In this document: positions 27,033-34,574 of the stretch, piece after piece
Position numbering within the stretch: position 1 is the first letter of the stretch
Layout: every line of letters starts with the position of its first letter
NCBI RefSeq assembly: GCF_003461955.1
Contig: NZ_QTYB01000001.1
Coordinates: 435,155 to 499,154 of the forward strand
DNA from: Ruminococcus sp. AM36-2AA
GTDB lineage: Bacteria; Bacillota; Clostridia; Lachnospirales; Lachnospiraceae
Reading direction: 5' to 3'
Length of the DNA stretch: 64,000 bases
Translations under genes and position numbers: made by a program
The notes under the pieces: generated by a model
The model's input: the letters and a program-made list of their open reading frames with translations, nothing else
Database searches by the model: none
What the model was told of the DNA's origin: nothing

Positions 27033-27626
27033 ATGGAAGCAATTGATGCAATAAAAAATATTCATGAAATTGGAGAGATTAATATATTCATAGGTATCAT
27101 TTCAGTCGTCGCTCTTATCGTACTAGTAATTACTGGAATACAAAAGTTTATGGATGTACTTGGCCTAGAAACTAAAGGAAGTTTAAGAAGAAAAGCCCAA
27201 GAAAAACGTATTGCAGAATTAGAAAACAAAATTATGCTTCAGGAATCTGAGATAAAAAAATATAATCAAAAATTATATGATAAACAAAAAACTTATCATG
27301 AACAATCTATACAGATTCGAAGTAATCTTGAACAAAATCAAGATCTTCTTAGTAAACAAATTACTGATTTTTCTAACATGATGAAAGACTACATAAATGT
27401 CCAAAATGCACGTACAATCGCTTCATTTCGCAGTTCTTTATGGCGTATGCACAGAGACTTTACAAACCAAGGTTATATTACGGCAGATGGGCTAAAAACA
27501 TTTTTGGAGATGGGGAAACTCTATGAAGATGCTGGCGGAAACGATATCTATCATTCTAAGCTTTTGCCAGAGATAACCGCACTTGAAATCAAATATTCAA
27601 AAGATGATATTATTGACAAAATTTAA
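27033..27626 (+). CDS. Membrane-anchored coiled-coil protein of the lysis cassette
   Basis: 197 residues with one strong membrane helix (about 20-40, IIGIISVVALIVLVITGI-like) followed by a long basic/acidic coiled coil (55-115) and a compact C-terminal domain (ARTIASFRSSLWRMHRDF, GYITADGLKTFLEMGKLYEDAGG). I recognise this as a common neighbour of holin and endolysin in gut Firmicutes phages, but no function is known to me. It could help position the lysis proteins or act as an auxiliary holin or spanin-like factor. It is translated between endolysin and holin with gaps of about 20 bp. Confidence 0.6.
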   Translation: MEAIDAIKNIHEIGEINIFIGIISVVALIVLVITGIQKFMDVLGLETKGSLRRKAQEKRIAELENKIMLQESEIKKYNQKLYDKQKTYHEQSIQIRSNLEQNQDLLSKQITDFSNMMKDYINVQNARTIASFRSSLWRMHRDFTNQGYITADGLKTFLEMGKLYEDAGGNDIYHSKLLPEITALEIKYSKDDIIDKI

Positions 27627-27643
27627 AGAAAGAAGGAATCGCT

Positions 27644-27904
27644 ATGAAAAATATTAACTGGTTAGTTCGTATTAAAAATAAATCATTCTGGATCGCATTA
27701 ATTCCTGCAGTCCTTTTACTGATCCAGGTTGTTGCCGCAGTATTCGGAATTACATTAGACTTAGGTGATCTTGGCAACAAATTACTCGCCGTGGTCAATG
27801 CTGTATTTGGAGTACTGGCAATTTTAGGTATTGTAATTGATCCGACTACTTCAGGAATTACTGATTCAGAGCAGGCACTTACATATATTGAGCCTAAAGA
27901 ATAA
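27644..27904 (+). CDS. Phage holin, phi-LC3 type
   Basis: 86 residues behind AAGAAGGA. It contains INWLVRIKNKSFWIALIPAV, then a second hydrophobic helix (LLAVVNAVFGVLAILGIVI) and DPTTSGITDSEQAL, the classical signature of the phi-LC3 holin family. Two membrane helices span about 15-35 and 46-66, with an acidic C-terminus. It forms the membrane lesion that releases the endolysin. It is the last plus-strand gene of the prophage and ends in a strong terminator. Confidence 0.92.
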   Translation: MKNINWLVRIKNKSFWIALIPAVLLLIQVVAAVFGITLDLGDLGNKLLAVVNAVFGVLAILGIVIDPTTSGITDSEQALTYIEPKE

Positions 27905-27911
27905 TTTTGAG

Positions 27912-27947
27912 AAGGGGATATGGTATTATTACCATATCCCCTTTTTT
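27912..27947 (+). terminator. Strong terminator ending the late operon
   Basis: A perfect stem (27914-27925 with 27930-27941, extended by two A-T pairs) with a 4-base loop, followed by six Ts. It ends the late transcript after the holin. Confidence 0.92.
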
Positions 27948-28165
27948 CACTTTTTAAATTAAATAAGAGAGAGACCTTAGTATATCATTTATCTCTCTCT
28001 ACACTCTCACCACAAAGGCACTGTCTGCGCCTACACATTTTGTATAATAGACTAATAATTTTCATATTAAATCTCATTATGATTTTATAATATTTGTTAA
28101 AAATTTTTATGTGGTAATTGCTATAGTTGTAGTTTAACAAAGTAACATTATTATTACGTCAAGAG
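27948..28165. other. AT-rich intergenic region after the late operon
   Basis: No convincing gene. It contains a 9-bp inverted repeat AGAGAGAGA / TCTCTCTCT (27966-27974, 27992-28000) without a T-run. The remainder is AT-rich and featureless to my eye. Confidence 0.4.
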
Positions 28166-28429
28166 TTATTTATTAAGCATAGCTTCAATATCATCTACGC
28201 TAAGGTTCTTTTTTTTCATCAGAGACACTACTCTATCAAGCGTTTCTTTATTTTTTTCTTCGTTCTCTCTGTTTTCTGCTTCAGAAAGCCATTTATTAAG
28301 ATTGCGCTTTTTAGCTTTTAATTCTTTTAACTCTGTAGTTTTAGTAGCGATTTCCTCTTCTATCTTATAAATCTCTGCAAGAATATCTTCAACAGAAGAA
28401 TCTTTTGTAATTTTTTTAGTTCTTGCCAT
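28166..28429 (-). CDS. Small coiled-coil protein next to the attachment site
   Basis: About 87 residues. The ATG at 28429 follows AGGAGG at a 9-bp distance; an upstream in-frame TTG at 28438 is too close to that site. Short N-terminal basic segment (ARTKKITKD), then a strong coiled coil (IYKIEEEIATKTTELKELKAKKRNL), then a small C-terminal helix pair (VVSLMKKKNLSVDDIEAML). The last part recalls DUF4315-like mobile-element proteins, but this is not secure. It lies on the opposite strand to the late genes, the position where prophages often keep lysogeny or excision genes. Function unknown. Confidence 0.55.
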   Translation of the reverse strand: MARTKKITKDSSVEDILAEIYKIEEEIATKTTELKELKAKKRNLNKWLSEAENRENEEKNKETLDRVVSLMKKKNLSVDDIEAMLNK

Positions 28430-28439
28430 GATAATCAAC

Positions 28440-28848
28440 CTCCTTCAGGTTATATATTATTTAATAAATATTATATATTAAAATCATTCTGATGTACAGT
28501 ATATATTTATTTTAAAATTATGGTATTTATTGGTAAATAAATATTACTATCATAGCAAAAATAATGGTAACATTGCTGCCTTTAAATTATCTGACAATTT
28601 TATCGAGTACTACGACATAAAGCTTGTAACAATCACCAATATTAATCCGCATCGAAATTGTATATACAATTATTTATTTAAAAATATAATCCTTATAAAA
28701 AGATCAATACAAGTAAATTGAATAAAAATCATATAAGATTAATAAAAAATAAAATTGGGGAATAAAATTTTTTAAATTCAATAAGGGTGAAATAAGGTGG
28801 TAAGATTTTTAGAAATCCTTGTTTTATAGGATTTATAAGAGTTTTAAC
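28440..28848. other. Phage-side attachment region, non-coding
   Basis: Very AT-rich with no supported gene. A stem-loop AAATCC / GGATTT (28814-28835 region) sits about 15 bp from the tRNA junction and could be an integrase arm or core-flanking site. The short open frame at 28530-28721 has no good ribosome site and random composition. Confidence 0.45.
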
Positions 28849-28891
28849 ATGGTACCGGAAACCACTGCTCTATCCACTGAGCTACAGGTGC
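28849..28891 (-). tRNA. 5' half of tRNA-Arg(CCG), interrupted at the prophage junction
   Basis: Reading from 28891 downward: acceptor 5' strand GCACCTG, D-arm GCTC..GAGC, and a full anticodon arm GTGGT-TTCCGGT-ACCAT with anticodon CCG (28858-28856). After position 43 the match to a tRNA stops: there is no TTCGAAT T-loop and no CAGGTGC to pair with the acceptor. The 5' half lies on the chromosome side, so the crossover site is in or just after the anticodon arm. This marks the right boundary (attL or attR) of the prophage. Confidence 0.8.
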
Positions 28892-28955
28892 ATAATGAAA
28901 AACATAACTTCTAAATCAGGTATGAAATTATCAAAGTTGGCTTACACTGTCTTTG

Positions 28956-28984
28956 ATTGTAGCACATAAACATAAAATTGTAAA
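28956..28984 (-). promoter_or_regulatory. Promoter of the interrupted tRNA-Arg
   Basis: On the minus strand, TTTACA (28984-28979), 17 bp, TACAAT (28961-28956), located 65 bp upstream of the tRNA 5' end. It confirms that this side is chromosome and that the native promoter stayed with the 5' half. Confidence 0.75.
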
Positions 28985-29068
28985 GATTTTTTTAAACAGT
29001 GTACATTCATCACACATTTCATATTATTTCCGGTACAGATTCTGAAGTAAACTGTACCAGAAACATAT

Positions 29069-29842
29069 TCATTTATATTTATCACACGAAAATATATAAT
29101 ACGGACTTACCGTATCCAGAACCTGGTAGCCGCCGGCCACCATATCCAGAACAAAATTTTCATCCGGAGGTACCATCACCACATATGTACAGTGAACGGC
29201 ATCTGCCAGGCTGGAAGTCTTTTTTCCATCGGGGACTTCCGAAGTGATCTGTTTATACAGAACTCTTGCCTTCTTACCTACAGCACCATCCCCTCTGCGT
29301 CCGTAGGCCATTTTCAGGGAAGGATCATACACCCGGATATAGGATGCCGTATATTCATCTGCGGCGATCCGCACTTCCTTTCCTTCTCTGTCCTCATTGA
29401 TCCGGTTACAGATCATTGCGATCTGATCCGGTACCTGCTGGCGGTTATAAACTCTTTCGAAATTTCCTGCTTTTATCATTCCGGTCCCAGAAGCAGCAAT
29501 AACTCCTGTCAAAACCAGCACCAGGATCACCTGCACGATCCGGTTGCGACTTCTTCGGACAAGCTCTGTAAAACCGCCTGCGATCAGCGGAACCGTAGGT
29601 AAAAGCCACAAAACACGCCAGTACACGATTTTTCCTATACATTTCATAATCACCCGTCCGGAAAACGGACAGAAAAACAATACCAGAAGAAAAACGGAAT
29701 ATAAAACCAGACTGAGACTGTTTTTTTTCTTTTTCCCAAAAATCAGTGCACATGCTCCGCCAAGAGCCAGAAGATACGGTATCCAGCCATTTCCCCAGTA
29801 CATCCTCCACACATTAACTGTCCATGCAATTATTTCTTTCAT
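29069..29842 (-). CDS. Membrane protein, C-terminal part of a DUF6077-type protein
   Basis: 257 residues with helices near 20-36, 45-63, 75-95 and 105-122, then a soluble C-terminal domain (about 135-257). It is in the same frame as the upstream 29852-30883 gene and separated from it only by TAG plus three codons. It has an AGGAG site 6 bp before its ATG, so it may be translated alone or by re-initiation. The soluble end resembles the extracytoplasmic part of polyprenyl-linked sugar-transferase-like proteins, but no catalytic motif is recognised. It could be the severed C-terminal half of one 600-residue protein. Confidence 0.55.
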   Translation of the reverse strand: MKEIIAWTVNVWRMYWGNGWIPYLLALGGACALIFGKKKKNSLSLVLYSVFLLVLFFCPFSGRVIMKCIGKIVYWRVLWLLPTVPLIAGGFTELVRRSRNRIVQVILVLVLTGVIAASGTGMIKAGNFERVYNRQQVPDQIAMICNRINEDREGKEVRIAADEYTASYIRVYDPSLKMAYGRRGDGAVGKKARVLYKQITSEVPDGKKTSSLADAVHCTYVVMVPPDENFVLDMVAGGYQVLDTVSPYYIFSCDKYK

Positions 29843-29851
29843 TATTTTCTC

Positions 29852-30883
29852 CTATCGGATCATAATATACACAAGTCCAAGAAGCAGCGACGGCAGACAG
29901 CACAAAGCCGTACATGCTGCTTTCTGCAGACTGTGAAACCGTACCAGTCCCATGATCAGAAGGATCACCAGCATCATACAGGCCAGAATAATTCCCATGG
30001 AAGAAAGGAGGCAGCAAGAAATATCTGCCAGTAAAAGCAGCAGCCATGAATATTCCTGTTCTTTTTCCAGAATGATACCTATGCCAAGATATAGAAGCAG
30101 AGGTAGAAAAACCGATGCCAGGCATGCTTTTCCCTGCCAGATACGGATCATCTGAAAATTCTCAGAATTATAAACGGAATATGCCGAAAACCAGATCAGT
30201 ACCGCACAAAAGATCATAAAGATCCCCCTCGCATGTTCATCCTCCGGAAACCACCGTTTCGCATACTGATACAGAACCAGATATGCCATAAAAATAAAGA
30301 CTACAGGAAATATCACATGCGCCACAATTGCCGGATGAAGTCCTACAAGAGAACTGATCACTGCAAGAAATATCGGAAACGGCGACAGAACATACCTGCT
30401 TGGTAATCGTGTATAGGAATATCCGGTATACGGATTAATGGAAAAAACGGTATCCGTATGGACAGATGTTGTAGCTGTTGCCACATAAAAAGCGTCATCC
30501 GCATCCATATGAGCCAAAAATGAAGCAGCCACAAGCTGGAGTAAGATCAGTATTGCAGCTACAACAAAATAAAAAGACATTTTGCCCGTCTTCTCACCAT
30601 TTCCCGTAAAACCATTCCGTTTTACCAGTGCCAGGACAATCCCCAAAACAGCAGCTGATGCCATTACAGCGGCAAGACTGTATTTCAGGACATGCAATGG
30701 CAGTTTAGCCCAGATTGCCGCCAGCGCCAAAATCTCTGCAAAGGAAAACATCATAAGATATCCTGCAAGAAGGTTCATTCCCATCGAACTTTTTTTACTT
30801 TTACAGAGGACTACCCCTCCGGCCGCCCACGGAACTGCCAGCAGCCATAAAGCTGCCAGCAGACATTTGATCACCATATTCAT
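29852..30883 (-). CDS. DUF6077-type multi-spanning membrane protein (N-terminal part)
   Basis: 343 residues with about ten hydrophobic segments. The extracytoplasmic loop DADDAFYVATATTSVHTDT and YTRLPSRYVLSPFPIF are the features I associate with DUF6077 proteins of Lachnospiraceae, related in topology to membrane glycosyltransferases. It ends abruptly after a membrane helix at a TAG (29854-29852). Its ATG overlaps the stop of the molybdopterin subunit gene by 4 bp, so it is translationally coupled to the dehydrogenase operon, an unexpected partner. Function unknown. Confidence 0.65.
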   Translation of the reverse strand: MNMVIKCLLAALWLLAVPWAAGGVVLCKSKKSSMGMNLLAGYLMMFSFAEILALAAIWAKLPLHVLKYSLAAVMASAAVLGIVLALVKRNGFTGNGEKTGKMSFYFVVAAILILLQLVAASFLAHMDADDAFYVATATTSVHTDTVFSINPYTGYSYTRLPSRYVLSPFPIFLAVISSLVGLHPAIVAHVIFPVVFIFMAYLVLYQYAKRWFPEDEHARGIFMIFCAVLIWFSAYSVYNSENFQMIRIWQGKACLASVFLPLLLYLGIGIILEKEQEYSWLLLLLADISCCLLSSMGIILACMMLVILLIMGLVRFHSLQKAACTALCCLPSLLLGLVYIMIR

Positions 30884-33174
30884 TTCTTCTCTCCGGCTTC
30901 CTGCTCAAGAATTCCCATCGCAACTTTTTCCGGAGTGATCGGGAGTTCACGGACACGGACACCGGTTGCATTGTAAACGGCATTGGCAATCGCAGGGCAA
31001 GGTGTATCGATTACAAGCTCACCGATGGATTTTGCACCGAATGGGCCGGTCTTTTCGTAACTGCTCTCAAACTCGATCCGTACTTTCGGGATATCCATAC
31101 GGTTGGGGATCTTATACTGCATGAACGAATTGTTCCGGATTTTTCCCTTGTCTGTATACTGCACATCCTCATACAGGACCATTCCGATACCCTGACCGAT
31201 ACCGCCTTCTGCCTGCACTCTGGCAAGGTTCGGATTGATCGGGGTTCCACAGTCGATCACACCTACATAGTCAATAACGTCAATCTGTCCGGTCTCTTTG
31301 TCGATCTCCACCTCGGCAGCTCCTGCCATAAACGGTGGCGGAGAGATCGGAGAAGAATATTCTTTTACAACCTGAAGCTCACTGCAGACTCCACAGGTCG
31401 CTTTTCCCGCGATCTGCTGCAGCGTTACCTCTTTTCCATCTTCTGTGCGGACTTTTTCTCCGTCAAAATCAGATTCTTCCGCAGATACCCCCAGCATCTG
31501 TGCACCAAAAGCGTGGATTCTCTTCCTGAGCTCTCCGCAGGCCTGGATCACCGCATTTCCGGTGGCATAAGTTGTGGAAGATGCATAAGAACCGGAATCA
31601 TAAGGAGAAATATCCGTATCCACACTGAACACCACGATATTTTTCATATCAGTATCCAGACAGTCTGCTGCCATCTGTGCAAGGATCGTATCGCATCCGG
31701 TTCCCATATCGGAACAGCCAAGAGCCAGGGTGTAAGACCCGTCTTCATTTAATTTAATGTCTGCTCCGCCGACATCGATCCCTGCAATAGATGAGCCCTG
31801 CATGGCCATAGCGATGCCGACACCCCGCACTTTGCCGTTACCCATATCACGGAATGGATATTTCTCATCCCATCCGATCATTTCCTTTGCACGGGCAAGG
31901 CATTTATCCATGGTACAGCTGCCGTTGATTGGTACATCCGGATATCCAGGAAGCGCCTCTCCCTCCATAGGCATGTTCAGCTCACGGAATTTTACCGGAT
32001 CCATACCCATCTTATGAGCCAGCTCATCTGCTGCGGACTCCACAGCAAAAATACCCTGTGTGGCACCATAGCCACGATAAGCGCCTGCTGCCTGCATATT
32101 GGTGTAAACCACATCATAAGCAAAACGGTACGCTTCTGTGTGACGGTACAGCGCAATAGATTTATGTCCGGAAAGTCCGACCGTTGTGGGTCCATGTTCT
32201 CCATAGGCGCCGGTATTTGAAAGGGTATAAAGATCGATGGCCTTTACGATACCATTTTCGTCCGCACCCATACGGATATGGACTTCCATCTCATGACGAG
32301 GGGAAGACGCGATCATGGATTCCTTTCTGGAAAAAACGATCTTGGACGGACGTCCGGTAACCCAGGTTACCAGTGCCGGAAAAACCTCACTGACAGAGGA
32401 CTGTTTTGCACCAAAGCCCCCTCCGATACGCGGCTTGATCACACGGACTTTGGAAGACGGAATATTCAGCGCATTTCCTACGATCCTTCGGATATGGAAC
32501 GGGATCTGTGTGGAAGAAACCACCGTCAGTCTCTGAAAATGATCCATATAACAGTAGGTACGGAAGGTCTCCATCATGGTCTGCTGATTTGCCTTTGTGT
32601 GGTAAACCTGGTCTACTGTATACGCACATTTTTCCAGCATGGCGTCCACATCACCCACTTCTTCTACATTGGAGGAGCAGAGATTCCGTTTATTATCTCC
32701 GCCGGCCGGGATCGGCATATACCAGTCATCCTCCGGGTGCACCAGGATCGGATTATCCTTGGCTGTGTGGATATCCAGAACTGCTTCCTCCACACGATAT
32801 TTTACCTTAATGCGCTTCAGGGCTTTATCTACTGCTTCTTCTGTCTCACCGGCTACGATGGCAACCGGATCCCCCACAAAACGCACATGCTTATCTATGA
32901 TATAACGATCCCAGGGACTGATCTCCGGTGCTGTCTGTCCGGCCAGGGTAAATCTTTTGTGTGAAACATCCTCATAGGTGAGAACACAGGCGATCCCCTC
33001 GATCTTCTTTGCAGCATCTGTTTTGATCTCTTCCACCCAGGCATTGGCATGAGGGCTTCTTAAGATCTTGACGATCAGGCAGTCAGAAGGTGCAAGATCA
33101 TCGGTATAGACCGGTTTTCCGGTTACCAGCGACATGGCATCTGTTTTTGGTACCGGCTTGTTTACGTATTTCAT
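30880..33174 (-). CDS. Xanthine dehydrogenase family molybdopterin-binding subunit
   Basis: 764 residues, the usual length of the large catalytic subunit. The N-terminal domain (GKPVYTDDLAPSD, ILRSPHANAWV) binds partner subunits. Cofactor motifs follow: RIGGGFGAKQ, GAYRGYGATQ, GCSDMGTGCDTI. Near the C-terminus GAKSIGELVID carries the conserved active-site Glu of molybdenum hydroxylases. It would hydroxylate purines or other N-heterocycles in the cytoplasm, passing electrons to the 2Fe-2S and FAD subunits. It is the third gene of the operon and overlaps its neighbours by 4 bp on each side. The substrate (xanthine, hypoxanthine, nicotinate or other) cannot be decided from sequence. Confidence 0.9.
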   Translation of the reverse strand: MKYVNKPVPKTDAMSLVTGKPVYTDDLAPSDCLIVKILRSPHANAWVEEIKTDAAKKIEGIACVLTYEDVSHKRFTLAGQTAPEISPWDRYIIDKHVRFVGDPVAIVAGETEEAVDKALKRIKVKYRVEEAVLDIHTAKDNPILVHPEDDWYMPIPAGGDNKRNLCSSNVEEVGDVDAMLEKCAYTVDQVYHTKANQQTMMETFRTYCYMDHFQRLTVVSSTQIPFHIRRIVGNALNIPSSKVRVIKPRIGGGFGAKQSSVSEVFPALVTWVTGRPSKIVFSRKESMIASSPRHEMEVHIRMGADENGIVKAIDLYTLSNTGAYGEHGPTTVGLSGHKSIALYRHTEAYRFAYDVVYTNMQAAGAYRGYGATQGIFAVESAADELAHKMGMDPVKFRELNMPMEGEALPGYPDVPINGSCTMDKCLARAKEMIGWDEKYPFRDMGNGKVRGVGIAMAMQGSSIAGIDVGGADIKLNEDGSYTLALGCSDMGTGCDTILAQMAADCLDTDMKNIVVFSVDTDISPYDSGSYASSTTYATGNAVIQACGELRKRIHAFGAQMLGVSAEESDFDGEKVRTEDGKEVTLQQIAGKATCGVCSELQVVKEYSSPISPPPFMAGAAEVEIDKETGQIDVIDYVGVIDCGTPINPNLARVQAEGGIGQGIGMVLYEDVQYTDKGKIRNNSFMQYKIPNRMDIPKVRIEFESSYEKTGPFGAKSIGELVIDTPCPAIANAVYNATGVRVRELPITPEKVAMGILEQEAGEKK

Positions 33175-33641
33175 TTTCCTTCCTCCTGTCCTTTTTTATA
33201 GTCGAGAAATTTCAGGATACTTCTGGTCTGTCCCACAAATCCCGAACAACGGCACAGATTTCCGGAAAGATACTCCAGGATATCCTCTTCTGTAGGATCA
33301 TCCAGTTCCTTTAACATGGCAAACACATTCATGATAAATCCCGGGTTGCAGAAACCGCACTGCTCTGCTCCTTCATTGGCCATGAAAGCTCCGAATTCCT
33401 TTGCTTCCTCCTGCATTCCCTCCAGAGTCACGATCCGTTTCCCATCTGCACGGGCAGCCAGCATGGAGCAGGACAGTACCGGACGTTCATCCATCAGCAC
33501 AGTACAGAGACCACAGTTTGCAGTCTCACAGCCACGTTTTACGCTGTAACAGCTGTTTTTCCGCAGGAAATCCAGAAGCAGTTCATCCGGACGTACCTCT
33601 GCCTGCCGTTTTACACCATTCAGCCAGAAAGTGATATTCAT
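33171..33641 (-). CDS. 2Fe-2S subunit of xanthine-dehydrogenase-type enzyme
   Basis: 156 residues. The plant-type ferredoxin cluster ligands are C38, C43, C46 and C58 (RGCETANCGLC...SC), and the second cluster ligands are C95, C98, C130 and C132 (CGFC...CRC). Both sets are complete. The length is typical for the small electron-transfer subunit. It overlaps the FAD subunit gene upstream and the molybdopterin subunit gene downstream by 4 bp each, giving the classic three-subunit order FAD - FeS - Mo on the minus strand. Confidence 0.93.
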   Translation of the reverse strand: MNITFWLNGVKRQAEVRPDELLLDFLRKNSCYSVKRGCETANCGLCTVLMDERPVLSCSMLAARADGKRIVTLEGMQEEAKEFGAFMANEGAEQCGFCNPGFIMNVFAMLKELDDPTEEDILEYLSGNLCRCSGFVGQTRSILKFLDYKKGQEEGK

Positions 33642-34450
33642 TCTGCTCTCCCTCCGATCTCTTCCCAGGCTCTTCTTGTAAGGACTTTCACAAGAAGGCT
33701 CCTGTATTCTTTTGAAGCACGCATGTTCTTGTCTGTAGGAACATGTTCCGCTGCATATGCGGCAAAAGATGCTGCTGCATCCTTTTTCTGCTGCGCATTC
33801 ATCTGTGTAAAATCTTTTAAGATTCCCTCTTCATCTTCCACGATCATTGCTTTTCCGGGTCTAGCCCCAATGACAGTTCTTGCTTTTCCATCAATAAGAG
33901 CGGCCGCACAGGTGAGCACAGGAAAATCTGTGGAATTGTTCCGCTGACTTAAGTACACACTGTTCAGCGGCTGTTTTTTTACAATGATATTTACCAGGAT
34001 ATCGTTATCCTTTTCCATGGATGCAAACTGTGCCAGCGGAATGGTTCCGCCATTGTACAGCTCCACCCAGGCATCCAGTGCCAGAAACATGGTCAGCACA
34101 TCGGAAAATCCGAATCTTCCGAAAATACTCCCCCCCACTGTGGCACAGTTTCGAAACTGCACGCCTACAATGTGCCGCACGCTTTCCCGGATGGCACCGT
34201 TCGTATAGGCATTCAGCTCTTTATGGGTTTCCAGTGCATGAAGCGGTGTCATGCAGCCGATCACAAACGCTTCTTCCGTTTCCATAATGGTATCCAGCCC
34301 AAGATCTGACAGGTCAATGGCTGTCATGATGTTACGGTTTCCCATTTTCAGCCAAACCATACCGCCCAGCACACAGGCTGTTCTTTTCTGGTTCAGTTCA
34401 TATGCCTGTTCAAGGCTTTCTGCCTTTACGTAATTCTTTATCTTCAGCAT
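33638..34450 (-). CDS. FAD-binding subunit of xanthine-dehydrogenase-type enzyme
   Basis: 270 residues. The N-terminal FAD-binding domain (VLGGMVWLKMGN, where family members have a GGT-like loop), RNCATVGGSIFGRFGFSD in the middle (binding the pyrophosphate of FAD), and the CO dehydrogenase flavoprotein C-terminal domain from about residue 170. It passes electrons from the 2Fe-2S subunit to an acceptor such as NAD. It is the first gene of the operon. No clear promoter stands out in the 124 bp between it and the glucosidase stop. Confidence 0.9.
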   Translation of the reverse strand: MLKIKNYVKAESLEQAYELNQKRTACVLGGMVWLKMGNRNIMTAIDLSDLGLDTIMETEEAFVIGCMTPLHALETHKELNAYTNGAIRESVRHIVGVQFRNCATVGGSIFGRFGFSDVLTMFLALDAWVELYNGGTIPLAQFASMEKDNDILVNIIVKKQPLNSVYLSQRNNSTDFPVLTCAAALIDGKARTVIGARPGKAMIVEDEEGILKDFTQMNAQQKKDAAASFAAYAAEHVPTDKNMRASKEYRSLLVKVLTRRAWEEIGGRAE

Positions 34451-34574
34451 ACTTTATTCCCTTCTGAATTCTCATTCTCTTTCATCGCGGCTGTTTTTTC
34501 AGCCAGACATTTATTTTAACAGACCGTCAGCTAAATAGCTATTGTTTTTTCTCTGCTGCTGTTCTGACGCCGTA

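Noticed and set aside
28530..28721. Short plus-strand open frame (63 codons) near the attachment site
   Set aside because: No ribosome site, random AT-rich composition, no similarity to any family I recognise.
28849..28891. Intact tRNA-Arg gene
   Set aside because: Only acceptor 5' strand, D-arm and anticodon arm are present; T-arm and acceptor 3' strand are missing.
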